The notes below the pieces were generated by a model. The model searched no databases. It saw nothing but the letters and a program-made list of their open reading frames with translations, and was not told the DNA's origin. DNA of 64,000 nt from Coprinopsis marcescibilis (Eukaryota; Basidiomycota; Agaricomycetes; Agaricales; Psathyrellaceae): contig ML210280.1 of the NCBI GenBank assembly GCA_004369085.1, forward strand, positions 20,232-84,231, written 5' to 3'. Shown in pieces: positions 47,761 through 56,640 of this stretch. Every line of letters starts with the position of its first letter. The first letter of the stretch is position 1. The position numbers and the translations under genes were made by a program.

Positions 47761-48168
47761 ATGGAGTAACCGCTCACTCCAGCTCTGGACGGCATATTTC
47801 GTTCTCGGCAATATTCTGAACAGTGCTTCTCGACCTTGTGAGAGGCTTTTGGATCGTGACTATGGTAAGCCATGTATACGGTTTGATTTCTTATATCGTC
47901 TCATCCATACTTTCTTTGCAATTTGTGACCCCAGTCGCTGGCCCAGCAGTTAATCATCTATCGGGTTTCAATGGGAAAGTCGTGGATTCAGACCCCAATA
48001 AATGACGCTGCGTTGGTGTCCCAGTTGGTCTTCGCTGCAGAGCGGGGTAGTAGTGGGAGTCACCATCATCTGGTGGAGCAGGCAAAGTCTAGAGAGTCTT
48101 CGCCACTGACAACTGTGAAACGAGATAGAGAAATTGGTCAAAAGGAAATAGTGGGTGCCATGTGTTAA
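47761..48168 (+). pseudogene. 7TM family relic with internal deletion
   Basis: It begins within helix 5 (WSNRSLQLWTAYFVLGNILN), then jumps straight to the start of helix 7 (LLDLVRGFWIVTM). About 75 residues covering the helix 5 end, the loop and helix 6 are absent. An intron follows as in the intact genes. The final exon is well kept: SLAQQLIIYRVSMGKSWIQT, then NDAALVSQLVFAAERG, with a polar tail to the stop at 48168. No helices 1-4 were found upstream, where the MFS gene ends. Confidence 0.78.
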
Positions 48169-49254
48169 CCTTGCACGTTCTTGACATGGGTTGCGATGGG
48201 AAACTAGACGCGCAGTGAAAGCGCAGTCCGAGTTTTTACTCGTTGTGGATATGGATCGAGAAGATATCCAGGAATTTTCATTGCTGATGGAGGCGCCAGG
48301 GCGGAATTAGGCCAATTGCGATGATCTTCTGATTGTCTCGAAGATTTATTAGCAAAGAGCCTGAAGGCTGAGGGTGGCATATCATAGGATGCGGAGGAGA
48401 ACGACATTCGGCTAAGCATAGTGCTTTGGAGGGTGGCATAAAATGGCTACGTGATATCCTGTCAAGGATTCTCATGATGCATGAAAATCGACCACCCCGT
48501 AGCTTCCTGTTTCCCATCCCAAAGGCCTAGATTCGAACATCTCGAGGAAGCGACATGAAACTCCGGGGATAATAGGTGATAAGTATCTCGACATCACCTG
48601 TGACTCGATATCGAAAATTTAATAGTTGGAAATATTCATCCTGGCTCTATCATAAACTGTGTCTAGGACTATCCAGCGGAGGAGCTGGCCAACAGGCGAA
48701 GGTATTGTAGAAATCTCCGTCGATGCTGATTCGCCAACGCCTTGGAACTTGGTCAGCCATTCAGGTAACAGTCTGAAATGGCCTGGACTCTGATGCACAC
48801 GAGGAATTCGCCGAGTATTGCTCCCGCGAGGCCTTGTAAATTAACTTGAATTGCCGTGTTCCAGCATTGGATTACACGTGCGGCCCTCCATCTCCATCTA
48901 GTCCGGTATAGGCCAATCTGGCTCATGGAGTCATGTCGACCTAACAACGGTGAGGCCCAGTAAGGCTCAGATCAACCGACAGAATGAACAGGTTTCAAGA
49001 TTCAGAAGCACGAGGAAGCGGAACGCGGCGGAATACCGATCGCGCCAAGATCGCGCGCGGAAATTTCAGATAAATAGAAAACAACGTTCCAGCAGGTTCC
49101 AGCCGGGCCCATGTCGAGTTCCGCTCCATCGACATAACCGGCAACTCTGGCACGTTGTCGACCCTATCAAAATTCTTCCCCATACTTATTACACCTCGGT
49201 AAGTCCGCCGTCATCGATCCCCCACTCTTCTGACACCCACATTAGCATTCGACC
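48169..49254. other. Intergenic region before the F-box gene
   Basis: About 1.09 kb with no recognised gene. A CG-rich patch occurs around 49000-49070. Confidence 0.5.
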
Positions 49255-50742
49255 ATGGATTCCCCTATTACGGTTGAGACATTGCCCATTGAAATTTTGG
49301 GTGAAATATTTCAGCAATTGTCGCTTGTTTACCCAGACGCTCCATCCCTCTTGTCTCGCGTTTCCACAACGTTCAACCGCGTCGTACGCTCCACTCCAGC
49401 TGCGTGGGGAGCTCTTCACCTTGTGGCATGCGAAGGAGATGACACTGTCGGGAGAGAGAAGGCAAGGTTGTGGTTCTCGATGGTTGGTACATGCATGGTG
49501 GATGTGACTATTACAATGAAGGCATCTTCGGCTCCCCTCTCTGGATTCTTCCTGACGGACGTGCCTTCCCCATCCTTTGGAGTGTCCGATATCCTTAGGC
49601 ATAACACTAATCTCATCGGCTCCCTTCGCCTCGAAGCTGCGTCCGAGTTCGACGCCAGATCATTCGTCAACGCCGTATATCGCGGGGAAGATCTTCCAGA
49701 CACTCACGTACTGGAGTCTTTCTCAGTGAAAGTCTCCTCCACGACACCTCCGACCCAATTCGCATCATCCATCGCCGTCCCCAACCTTCCCAACCTCCGC
49801 AATCTCAACTTGCTTAACCACTCCATCGCGTTTTTGGCGTCTCGTCAATTCGACCATCTCCTCCACATGTCCGTCACACGACCGATTCGATTCCCCCCCT
49901 TCCCTCTCGCCTCGCTACTCCAAATCCTTCGTTCTGCACCCTTACTCCAGACTCTGTCGATCGAATCCAGGATCCTCGACGGCGCACCGGATTCCGGTAA
50001 TCTCATTCACCTGCCGCACCTCACCCAACTCTCGCTCCGCACCAACGTCGTTCCATCCATCCTATCCCTTCTACTCCTACCCAACCTCCAAAGCCTCCAA
50101 TTGGACGACCTCAATGGCAGACGCTCTGGAAGCTCGCAAGAAACGGGCTCGGTGCTTCGGCAGCTACTCGTTCGGATGGAGCTTCCCAGTATTCATCGAG
50201 CAGGGACGGGGCTAAAGTCGCTGGAGTTGATTGGGGTCGAAGTGTGCCTGAAGGGAGATGGGCGTATGAGGGCTGACGATGATGGTGTATGGGAGTGGTG
50301 TATCAAGAGGATGAAGTCACTGGAGGTTTTGAAGGTGAAGAAGGTAGATCCGTCCGCCATTCTTGATATCCTTGGAACATCCTCGTCTACCTTGTTGTGT
50401 GGCACTGCTCAACAGCATGAGGGGAGCTCGCTGGCGGATTCGGAGTGGCCGTGTCCGAGGCTGAGACATATCACATGTACCGATTCGGCGGTGCCTCTCA
50501 ATTTGGATTGGTTCAGGGAGAAGCGGGCCAACGTTGAGGTTGTGGTAGATGTTGGAAGCAACTTATTCTCCCCGGCGTTGATGTCGCCCAACACTGTGGA
50601 TTTCCTGAGCGTTTATACTGACATTCATCGCTCGCCGTCGTCGTCGAAGCCAGGCTCCAATAATCCGTCGCCGGTACGAACCACGCCTCTGAGTCGTCAC
50701 TTTGGACCGTGGGTTGTTTTAGGTCATGAAAAGCAACATTAG
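49255..50742 (+). CDS. Intronless F-box / LRR-like protein
   Basis: 495 residues in a single exon, against the intron-rich style of the neighbours. The N-terminal F-box reads ETLPIEILGEIFQQLS, then SLLSRVSTTFNRVVRSTPAA. Leu-rich segments follow (PNLPNLRNLNLLNHS, LLQILRSAPLLQTLSIESRI, LLLLPNLQSLQLDDL, GLKSLELIGVEV), consistent with degenerate leucine-rich repeats. Such proteins serve as substrate receptors of SCF ubiquitin ligases, and agaricomycetes carry hundreds of them. The substrate is unknown. It splits the duplicated 7TM/DUF3533 block, so it may be an inserted (possibly retrocopied) gene. Confidence 0.9.
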   Translation: MDSPITVETLPIEILGEIFQQLSLVYPDAPSLLSRVSTTFNRVVRSTPAAWGALHLVACEGDDTVGREKARLWFSMVGTCMVDVTITMKASSAPLSGFFLTDVPSPSFGVSDILRHNTNLIGSLRLEAASEFDARSFVNAVYRGEDLPDTHVLESFSVKVSSTTPPTQFASSIAVPNLPNLRNLNLLNHSIAFLASRQFDHLLHMSVTRPIRFPPFPLASLLQILRSAPLLQTLSIESRILDGAPDSGNLIHLPHLTQLSLRTNVVPSILSLLLLPNLQSLQLDDLNGRRSGSSQETGSVLRQLLVRMELPSIHRAGTGLKSLELIGVEVCLKGDGRMRADDDGVWEWCIKRMKSLEVLKVKKVDPSAILDILGTSSSTLLCGTAQQHEGSSLADSEWPCPRLRHITCTDSAVPLNLDWFREKRANVEVVVDVGSNLFSPALMSPNTVDFLSVYTDIHRSPSSSKPGSNNPSPVRTTPLSRHFGPWVVLGHEKQH

Positions 50743-50911
50743 TATGTTTTAGCCATTGCGGCAAGATTGGCCCTATTTCTGTTAGATTTATAGATGGTGT
50801 ATCGATTAGAGCTTAGACCTGTAACCGTACTGTCGTGTTAATGAAAATTATAACATTCGTGATTGTTCGACAGTCTCGGCTCCTGTACTATAAAGAAATG
50901 GCGATCCCACT

Positions 50912-51245
50912 TGGACAGCAAGGACATGGACTCCGGGTGCGATGGCCGCGATAACTACAGAGAAACAGATTCGGAAAGATAGGTGCAAGTACAAAGCGCA
51001 AATTCCGGATATGTCTCGGGGAGTTACATTGTCGTAGGAAGTGCTCCGGAACTCGCTTCTCCCGGTCACCCATGGTCCATGGACTTTGAGTTCCGGAGGT
51101 TGACGTCGAACTTGCCGCTTCCAGAAGTACTGACACAGTGACACACAACAAATGAAAAGCATGAGGGAGAGGGAAGCCCTCACACATGCGGGCTGGTGGA
51201 ATGGGCGAAGACGGGTCTGTGGAGATACACATGTTGAGTGATCGT
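50912..51245 (-). pseudogene. DUF3533 gene relic, internally deleted
   Basis: Reading the minus strand, TRLRPFHQPACVR matches the DNLRPFHQP block of the intact DUF3533 gene (near 57.7 kb). It is followed almost at once by LMLFICCVSLCQYFWKRQVR, which matches the last helix (CFTLVVFQWYVRKREIRRQ, near 56.7 kb). The central helices are therefore missing. Nucleotide similarity continues through the stop into the 3' flank (50912-51030 against 56525-56640), which supports a genomic duplication rather than a processed copy. Confidence 0.75.
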
Positions 51246-51718
51246 TTGGGTTAAAGGCGGAATACCCGAGTCCGAATCGATTGTAGGGAATGAAGAAGAA
51301 GTCGGCCATTGCCAGTTTTAACCTACCGCACTGCACATGTCGTGAATTTTTTGTAAATCACAGCTAAGTTCTACGTTCCTCAATCTTCAATCGTATTGAA
51401 TGACTAGTAATTCGTGCTTATCCGACCTCACTTATCGTAGAGATTGGGTGCATTATCGTTTCAGAGGAGATCTATCATCTCGCAAAGGACAACCGGCTCT
51501 CCACGCTGTTGGCGGAGTACAGCATGTTCAGCTTTCCCTTCAACTACCTCGGAAACCGGCTGAGGATCGGCACTCTTTATTGAACACTCATATACACTGC
51601 ATTGTTGAAACACCCCTTCTAACCTCACTCATCGTGGGCCCACATGGTTCAATCTGTAGCACTTGTGCACCTGCCTTATGGTCTTTCTGTGTTCGTTGGA
51701 CGCTGTGGCAAACCTGAC

Positions 51719-51791
51719 ACCAATCGCTGGCTCCACAATTACTCAGCTACCGTTGATAGGAGATTCTTGGACGACAAATCCAGATTCCAAC
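51719..51791 (+). pseudogene. Short relic of a 7TM last exon
   Basis: It reads SLAPQLLSYR, then runs into stops, yet continues at the DNA level with ATAGGAGATTCTTGGACGAC, matching the GDSWTRNP part of the intact genes. It is a decayed copy of the family's terminal exon, sitting just before the next intact member. Confidence 0.6.
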
Positions 51792-51920
51792 CTCAGAGAC
51801 TTCAGAGATCAAGATTGCTCCAATTTTGGGCCTTTGAAATGCAAGGTCAGAGCCTGAGCTCACATGAGGGCGTTTGAACATTGAATTCGTGGTCCATCCT
51901 TAACAGCGCTCGGAAGGGGC

Positions 51921-52320
51921 TGATCGCGTTCTGCCTAACCAATTCTGATGGCATCACCCAACATATAGTATCATTCATCATATCGTTAAGGCTTCCCAGA
52001 AACATGTACACGCTCAATGCAATACAATCCAGTGGGAGTGGCGTTTCGCATTTGTATTGAACACGCGAGCTTTCGAAATTCCAGAACAACTTGAGGGAGC
52101 TCCGCGCATCTGATGTGATAGTAAGTACTAGAAGCCGTCGTCTGCCCTCTGGCTGGACCCGGCTCATACTATCCTTTGAACCTGGACTGTCAGTCTCACC
52201 TCGGTCCATAATGTTAAGATTGAATCATGGTGACAATGGCTAAGCATAGCTGTCGGTATATAACAAAGACCCCATGTTACTTGCCAGACCGTCACGGTTA
52301 CATCTTGAACCTTTCTCAGG
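51921..52320 (+). repeat. Duplicated 7TM upstream region, copy 1
   Basis: Similar to 54652-54990. Shared blocks include ATCATTCATCATAT, GGCG(T/C)TTCGCATTTGTAT, GAACACG, GAGCTTTCGA, GTCGTCTGCCCTCTGGCT and TAGCTGTCGGTATATAA. Each copy ends at an intact 7TM start codon, so promoter and gene were duplicated together. Confidence 0.82.
52257..52263 (+). promoter_or_regulatory. TATA box of the 52.3-kb 7TM gene
   Basis: TATATAA in the shared context GCTGTCGGTATATAA, about 60 bases upstream of the ATG at 52321. The context is conserved before the 55.0-kb copy. Confidence 0.6.
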
Positions 52321-53553
52321 ATGGAGGCGATCAGTGTTTCACACTCAGACGCTGCTCTTCGAATATATCGCTCAAGCTACGCAACTATGAACATATATAT
52401 GGCGGTTGCAGGTGAGTCATTACCGATTGCCAGACTACTGGCTGCTGCTTGACTGGCTCTCAAAGGTGTGCAGACGATCATTTGCGTTCAGGTCATCGCA
52501 GAGCATTTGAAACTTTCCCCGGAGGCCAGGAATGGGCGAGCCGCCTATGTGGGCGTAAGCCTTGTGATCTGCCTCGCTTTTTTCTCCTTCACGATAGCTT
52601 TCAGCCTCGATATTGGGTCCACTCTGTTGTCGTTCCAAACAATCGAAGAGACCGTGTGGAATGCCGTGGTTGAGCACCTTCGCAGGCAGATATCGGGGGG
52701 GTATATTGCACTTAGAGTTGGAGAGGGACTTGTACAGTTGGCCGGGGAAGGATTGCTAGTGAGCAGGCTACCTCATACTTCGTGCTAAGCTTGAACTCAA
52801 GGGGTTCAGTTGTATCGCTGTTTAATCATATGGGACTACAGAAAGGCCGTGATTTTGCCGATATCTACTTTGTATGCAGCAGTGTTTGGTGAGTGCATAT
52901 GCTATCTATCATTCTCGCAGTAGGGAAGCCTCAGAGGCCCAACTAACCGCAATCCTCGACATCAGTAATCGGGGTCGCCGCTCTGGTCTACGAGTCAATA
53001 CCACCCGAGCCCTCGATTCCTTCTATCGTGACGTGGCGTTACCGTGCACAGCAGCTGTGGACGGCGTATTTCATCCTCAGCGTTATTCTAAACTGCGTGA
53101 CTACAGGGATGATTGCGCTGCCGATCATTCGTATGCGGAGGCGATTCACCAAGCTTGATGTGATATCCCCCCACCAACAATCGTATACACGTGTCCTGGC
53201 GATTCTGATCGAGTCGTCGCTTCCAGTCACTGTAATGGGAACCGCTGTTGTTATCGCGACTCTCCTGGGCGGGCTTGATCCGGGGTCTGTATATATAGTT
53301 GAATTTGTAAACGGGTTTTGGATTGTGACTATGGTGAGCCATGACCCATGCTCGACTTCTGTCATCTCGTTGAGCCTCCTTACCATTCGATTCTTGAATC
53401 CAGTCGTTGGCCCCACAGTTGATCATTTATCGTGTTGCAATGGGAGAGTCGTGGACTCGAAACCCAACAAACGATGCTGCGTTGGTGTCCCAGATAGTGT
53501 TAGCCCTTGATCTGAATAGTGGAGGGGCATCCGGGCGAGCGGGCGAAGTCTAG
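52321..53553 (+). CDS. Seven-helix membrane protein, family member 3
   Basis: An intact 7TM family member; function unknown. It starts MEAISVSHSDAALRIYRSSY. Helix 1 is MNIYMAVAGVQTIICVQVIA and helix 2 AAYVGVSLVICLAFFSFTIA. Helix 3 (GEGLVQLAGEGLL) leads through an intron to LYRCLIIWDYRKAVILPIST. Helix 5 is QLWTAYFILSVILNCVTTGM, ending IRMRRRF. Helix 6 is RVLAILIESSLPVTVMGTAV, and helix 7 NGFWIVTM is split from SLAPQLIIYRVAMGESWTRN by an intron. The tail is short (DLNSGGASGRAGEV), with its stop at 53551-53553. It is a tandem duplicate of the gene at 55.0 kb, with which it shares both promoter and exon plan. Confidence 0.87.
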
Positions 53554-54651
53554 AGCTTCGACACTCGGACAAGAGAAGAGAATATGACTTGGTTCTGCTT
53601 GGAGAAAATTAAAATGGTGAGTTTTAGTCAACTTTGACATCTGATAGAGAAAAGTGACCCCAGTTGATTCCAGTTTCTTGATTATCTATGTTGTACAATA
53701 AACTCGTGGTCTTTACTCATAGTTGATACAAATGGAGAAGTATTCAATAATATTGATGGAGGCGAGAGGAGGACATGTAGCCATTTTCCAAGATCTTAAG
53801 ATAGTCTCGCAGCATCTCTTAAGCTACTTCAATGACAATTAAAACAAATACAGCACAAGCGCCCTACTTTAACGCCACATTCCTCGAGTAATTGCACACC
53901 TAAAAGATTTTTTGGGGTTGCTGGTAAGGAATATGATAGGTCAGAATATTCCCTTTCCCTCTACGTGAATTCATCACCTTTCGTCGTTCGAAGCATGTGT
54001 ACGACAATTTAATCCCTTTCTCAAAAAAGTCTAGTCACTTCTTCAGTCGCCTGCGTACAACAGACCTCGAGCAACACAGGAGCGAAATCTTATCTCGTAC
54101 CGGGGACTTTGGTCAGTGATCAAGCATCCGTACCTAGGTATCTTCTGATGTGGTGAGCCAAGTTACTACGCCCTCGATCTTGTCTAAGTTGGAACTGCCT
54201 AACGGATCCCAACGTGCTCGTTTGGCATAGGTATTGGCGCTAATTCAGTCCTAACCCGGCCTGAGTTGGCACAGCATTCGGGTGGACCATTGTTACACTC
54301 CAGAGATTCTAGAGAGGCATGTGAAAGATGTCGTAAAGCACAAAGAGCTCTCTGCGCTGTTGGTGACGTACAATGCTCAGGAATCAAGATTATAATCAAC
54401 ACTTTGCAATCAATCAGCATGGTTTCATGGTATGCGACGGCGGACGAGGAAAGGTCGGCGCTCTTGATGGGGCCCTCATGGCACATCGTGTCGTACCTCG
54501 ACATCAGTAAATCAACCCTTCATAGATCATTGAAACATATTGCTATGTAATGCATCTACTGTAGCGACTGCTGGCCTACCGAGTGCTAAGTGGAATCTTG
54601 GGCACACATGTGATGCGCTTTGATTTTTCACATTTGCGCGCCAGACCTCTT

Positions 54652-54990
54652 GATTGTGCTCCGCCAAACCAAATCTGATAGGATATAACATCATTCATCA
54701 TATGATCGTTATTCACTTTGCAATCACAATGTTTTAGTCTGGAAACCGACCTTGCAGTGATGGCGCTTCGCATTTGTATCGAACACGAGCTTTCGAGAAC
54801 GACGAGCATCTGATGAATGATAGTAAGTGGAGCCGCCTGTCGTCTGCCCTCTGGCTCGTGTGTTTTCTTACCCTCAGAGACCCAGCCGATTGATACTGTT
54901 AAGATCCAATCGCAGACCATAGCTGTCGGTATATAATACCCCATGCTACTTCTACTTCGGCAAACCGTTGCGTCTTGGACCTTTCTTAGG
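54652..54990 (+). repeat. Duplicated 7TM upstream region, copy 2
   Basis: Counterpart of 51921-52320, with several small deletions relative to it. It contains the TATATAAT box at 54930-54937. Confidence 0.82.
54930..54937 (+). promoter_or_regulatory. TATA box of the 55.0-kb 7TM gene
   Basis: TATATAAT in the conserved context GCTGTCGGTATATAA, about 55-60 bases before the ATG at 54991. Confidence 0.6.
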
Positions 54991-56290
54991 ATGGAAGCAA
55001 TCCAGGTGACACTTCCAGATGCTGCTCTTCGACTCTATCGCTCAGCCTATTCAAATTGCAACATCTACATGGCGGTGGGGGGTGAGTGAGCATTATTATA
55101 CGCACACCTGGTTGGGTTACTGAGTGACCTGCTCTTAAAGGTATACATATAATTCTTTGTGCTCAGATCATTGTAGCGCATCTGCGACTTTCCCCGGAGG
55201 CTAGAAAAGGGCGCGCCGCCTACACCGTCGTAAGCTTTGTGATATCCCTGTCTTTTCTATGCTTTGCGATAAGCCAAAGTATCTACCTTGGGACTGTACT
55301 GCTGAAATTCCAGACGGTTGAAGCAACCGTATGGGATTCTGGCGCTGAGCAGCTCGGAGGCCATGTATTATGGACGGATGTTACGAGGATGATCGGAGAG
55401 GCATTCGTACAGTTAGCCGGGGAAGGATTGCTGGTGAGCAGGCTAACCTCGTCCTATGCTTCCTCATGAGCTTATTTTTGTCAGTTGCATCGCTGTTTGA
55501 TTATTTGGGACTACAGAAAGGCCGTAAAGCTACCAACCTGTACGCTTTACGCAGCAGTGGTTGGTGAGTACATGTCCAGTCTCTCAGTTTTGACCACAGG
55601 GAGCTCTCGAAGGCGCCGTTAATCACAACCCACCATACCAGGAGTCGGAGTTGCCGCTATGGTCCACGAGTTGATACCACCAGGGGCATCGGTGCCTGCT
55701 CTCGTGGGGTGGAGTGACCGTTCACATCAGCTGTGGGCAGCGTATTTCATCCTCAGCGTTATCCTGAACTGCGTGACGACTGGGATGATTGCCCTGCCAA
55801 TCATCCGTATGCGAAGGCGCTTCAGGAAACTTGGTATGATAACGCCTCACCAACAGTCCTATACTCGTGTCCTGGCAATTTTGATCGAGTCGTCACTCCC
55901 ATTTACTCTGATCGGCACTGCCGCTATCATCGTAACAATCCTATCAACTCTTGATCCAAGTCTTACCTTTGCAGCAGAGCTTGCAAATGGGTTTTGGGTC
56001 GTCGCAATGGTTAGTCACGTTCAACATTGTGTATCACCGCATAAATAATTTGTCCCCAATGCGCGATCCAGTCGCTTGCCCCCCAGTTGATCATCTACCG
56101 GGTTGCGATGGGAGACTCGTGGACTCGAAACCCAACGACGGATGCTGGTCTGGTATCCCAGATAGTCTTTGCTGCTGATCTGGATGGTGGAGGGACAACT
56201 CGGACGGAGTGTAGAGAGTCGGGACTTGGACACAGTGCCGAAGCCTCTTCACATGGCGGGACAGGGAGGGGAAGTGCAGAGTCTGTATAG
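54991..56290 (+). CDS. Seven-helix membrane protein, family member 4
   Basis: Tandem partner of the 52.3-kb gene. It starts MEAIQVTLPDAALRLYRSAY. Helix 1 crosses an intron (NIYMAVGG / IHIILCAQIIVAHL). Helix 3 is followed by LHRCLIIWDYRKAVKLPTCT. The loop before helix 5 is GASVPALVGWSDRSHQ. Helix 5 and its basic end (FILSVILNCVTTGMIALP, IRMRRRFRKL) are almost identical to member 3. Helix 6 is LAILIESSLPFTLIG. The last exon reads SLAPQLIIYRVAMGDSWTRN with a longer Gly/Ser/Thr-rich tail ending GRGSAESV at 56290. The tail is the most diverged part between the two copies, as expected if it is a cytoplasmic variable region. Confidence 0.87.
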
Positions 56291-56640
56291 TGCCTTCTGA
56301 TAGTGTCATGACATCGCGCTTAACATCTCTTTCCTCCTTATTACCTACTTGTACATTGTTAGCTATATACATAGTTATTAGGATCACTTATCTTCATATT
56401 CCCCCTTTTACCAACCATATTTTCCATTTTTAGAGCATTCATATTGTCGCACTGGAAACGAACTTCATGACCTTATCTTCGTGTTATTGAGTGTGATCGT
56501 ACTTGGACATTACTTGGACACTAGACAGCAAGGAATTGAAGCCGGTGCGATAACGTGCGATAACTGCAATAACGATATGGAAACAGGTACGGAAAGATGG
56601 GTGAAAATACGAAGTGAAGTTATGGATATGCCTCGGAGAG
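56291..56640. other. Convergent 3' spacer of 7TM and DUF3533 genes
   Basis: 350 bp between two facing stop codons. The right half is conserved in the DUF3533 relic at 50.9 kb. Confidence 0.5.

Larger units (their letters stand above)
50743..52320. other. Spacer with relics of the duplicated block
   Basis: It holds a DUF3533 relic (minus strand), a short 7TM relic (plus strand) and the duplicated upstream region of the next 7TM gene, each listed separately. No intact gene was found. Confidence 0.65.
53554..54990. other. Spacer between the tandem 7TM genes
   Basis: About 1.4 kb. Its right part (54652-54990) is the duplicated promoter region. Around 54310-54390 a weak similarity to 51480-51540 suggests more of the duplicated flank. 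No gene was recognised. Confidence 0.55.
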
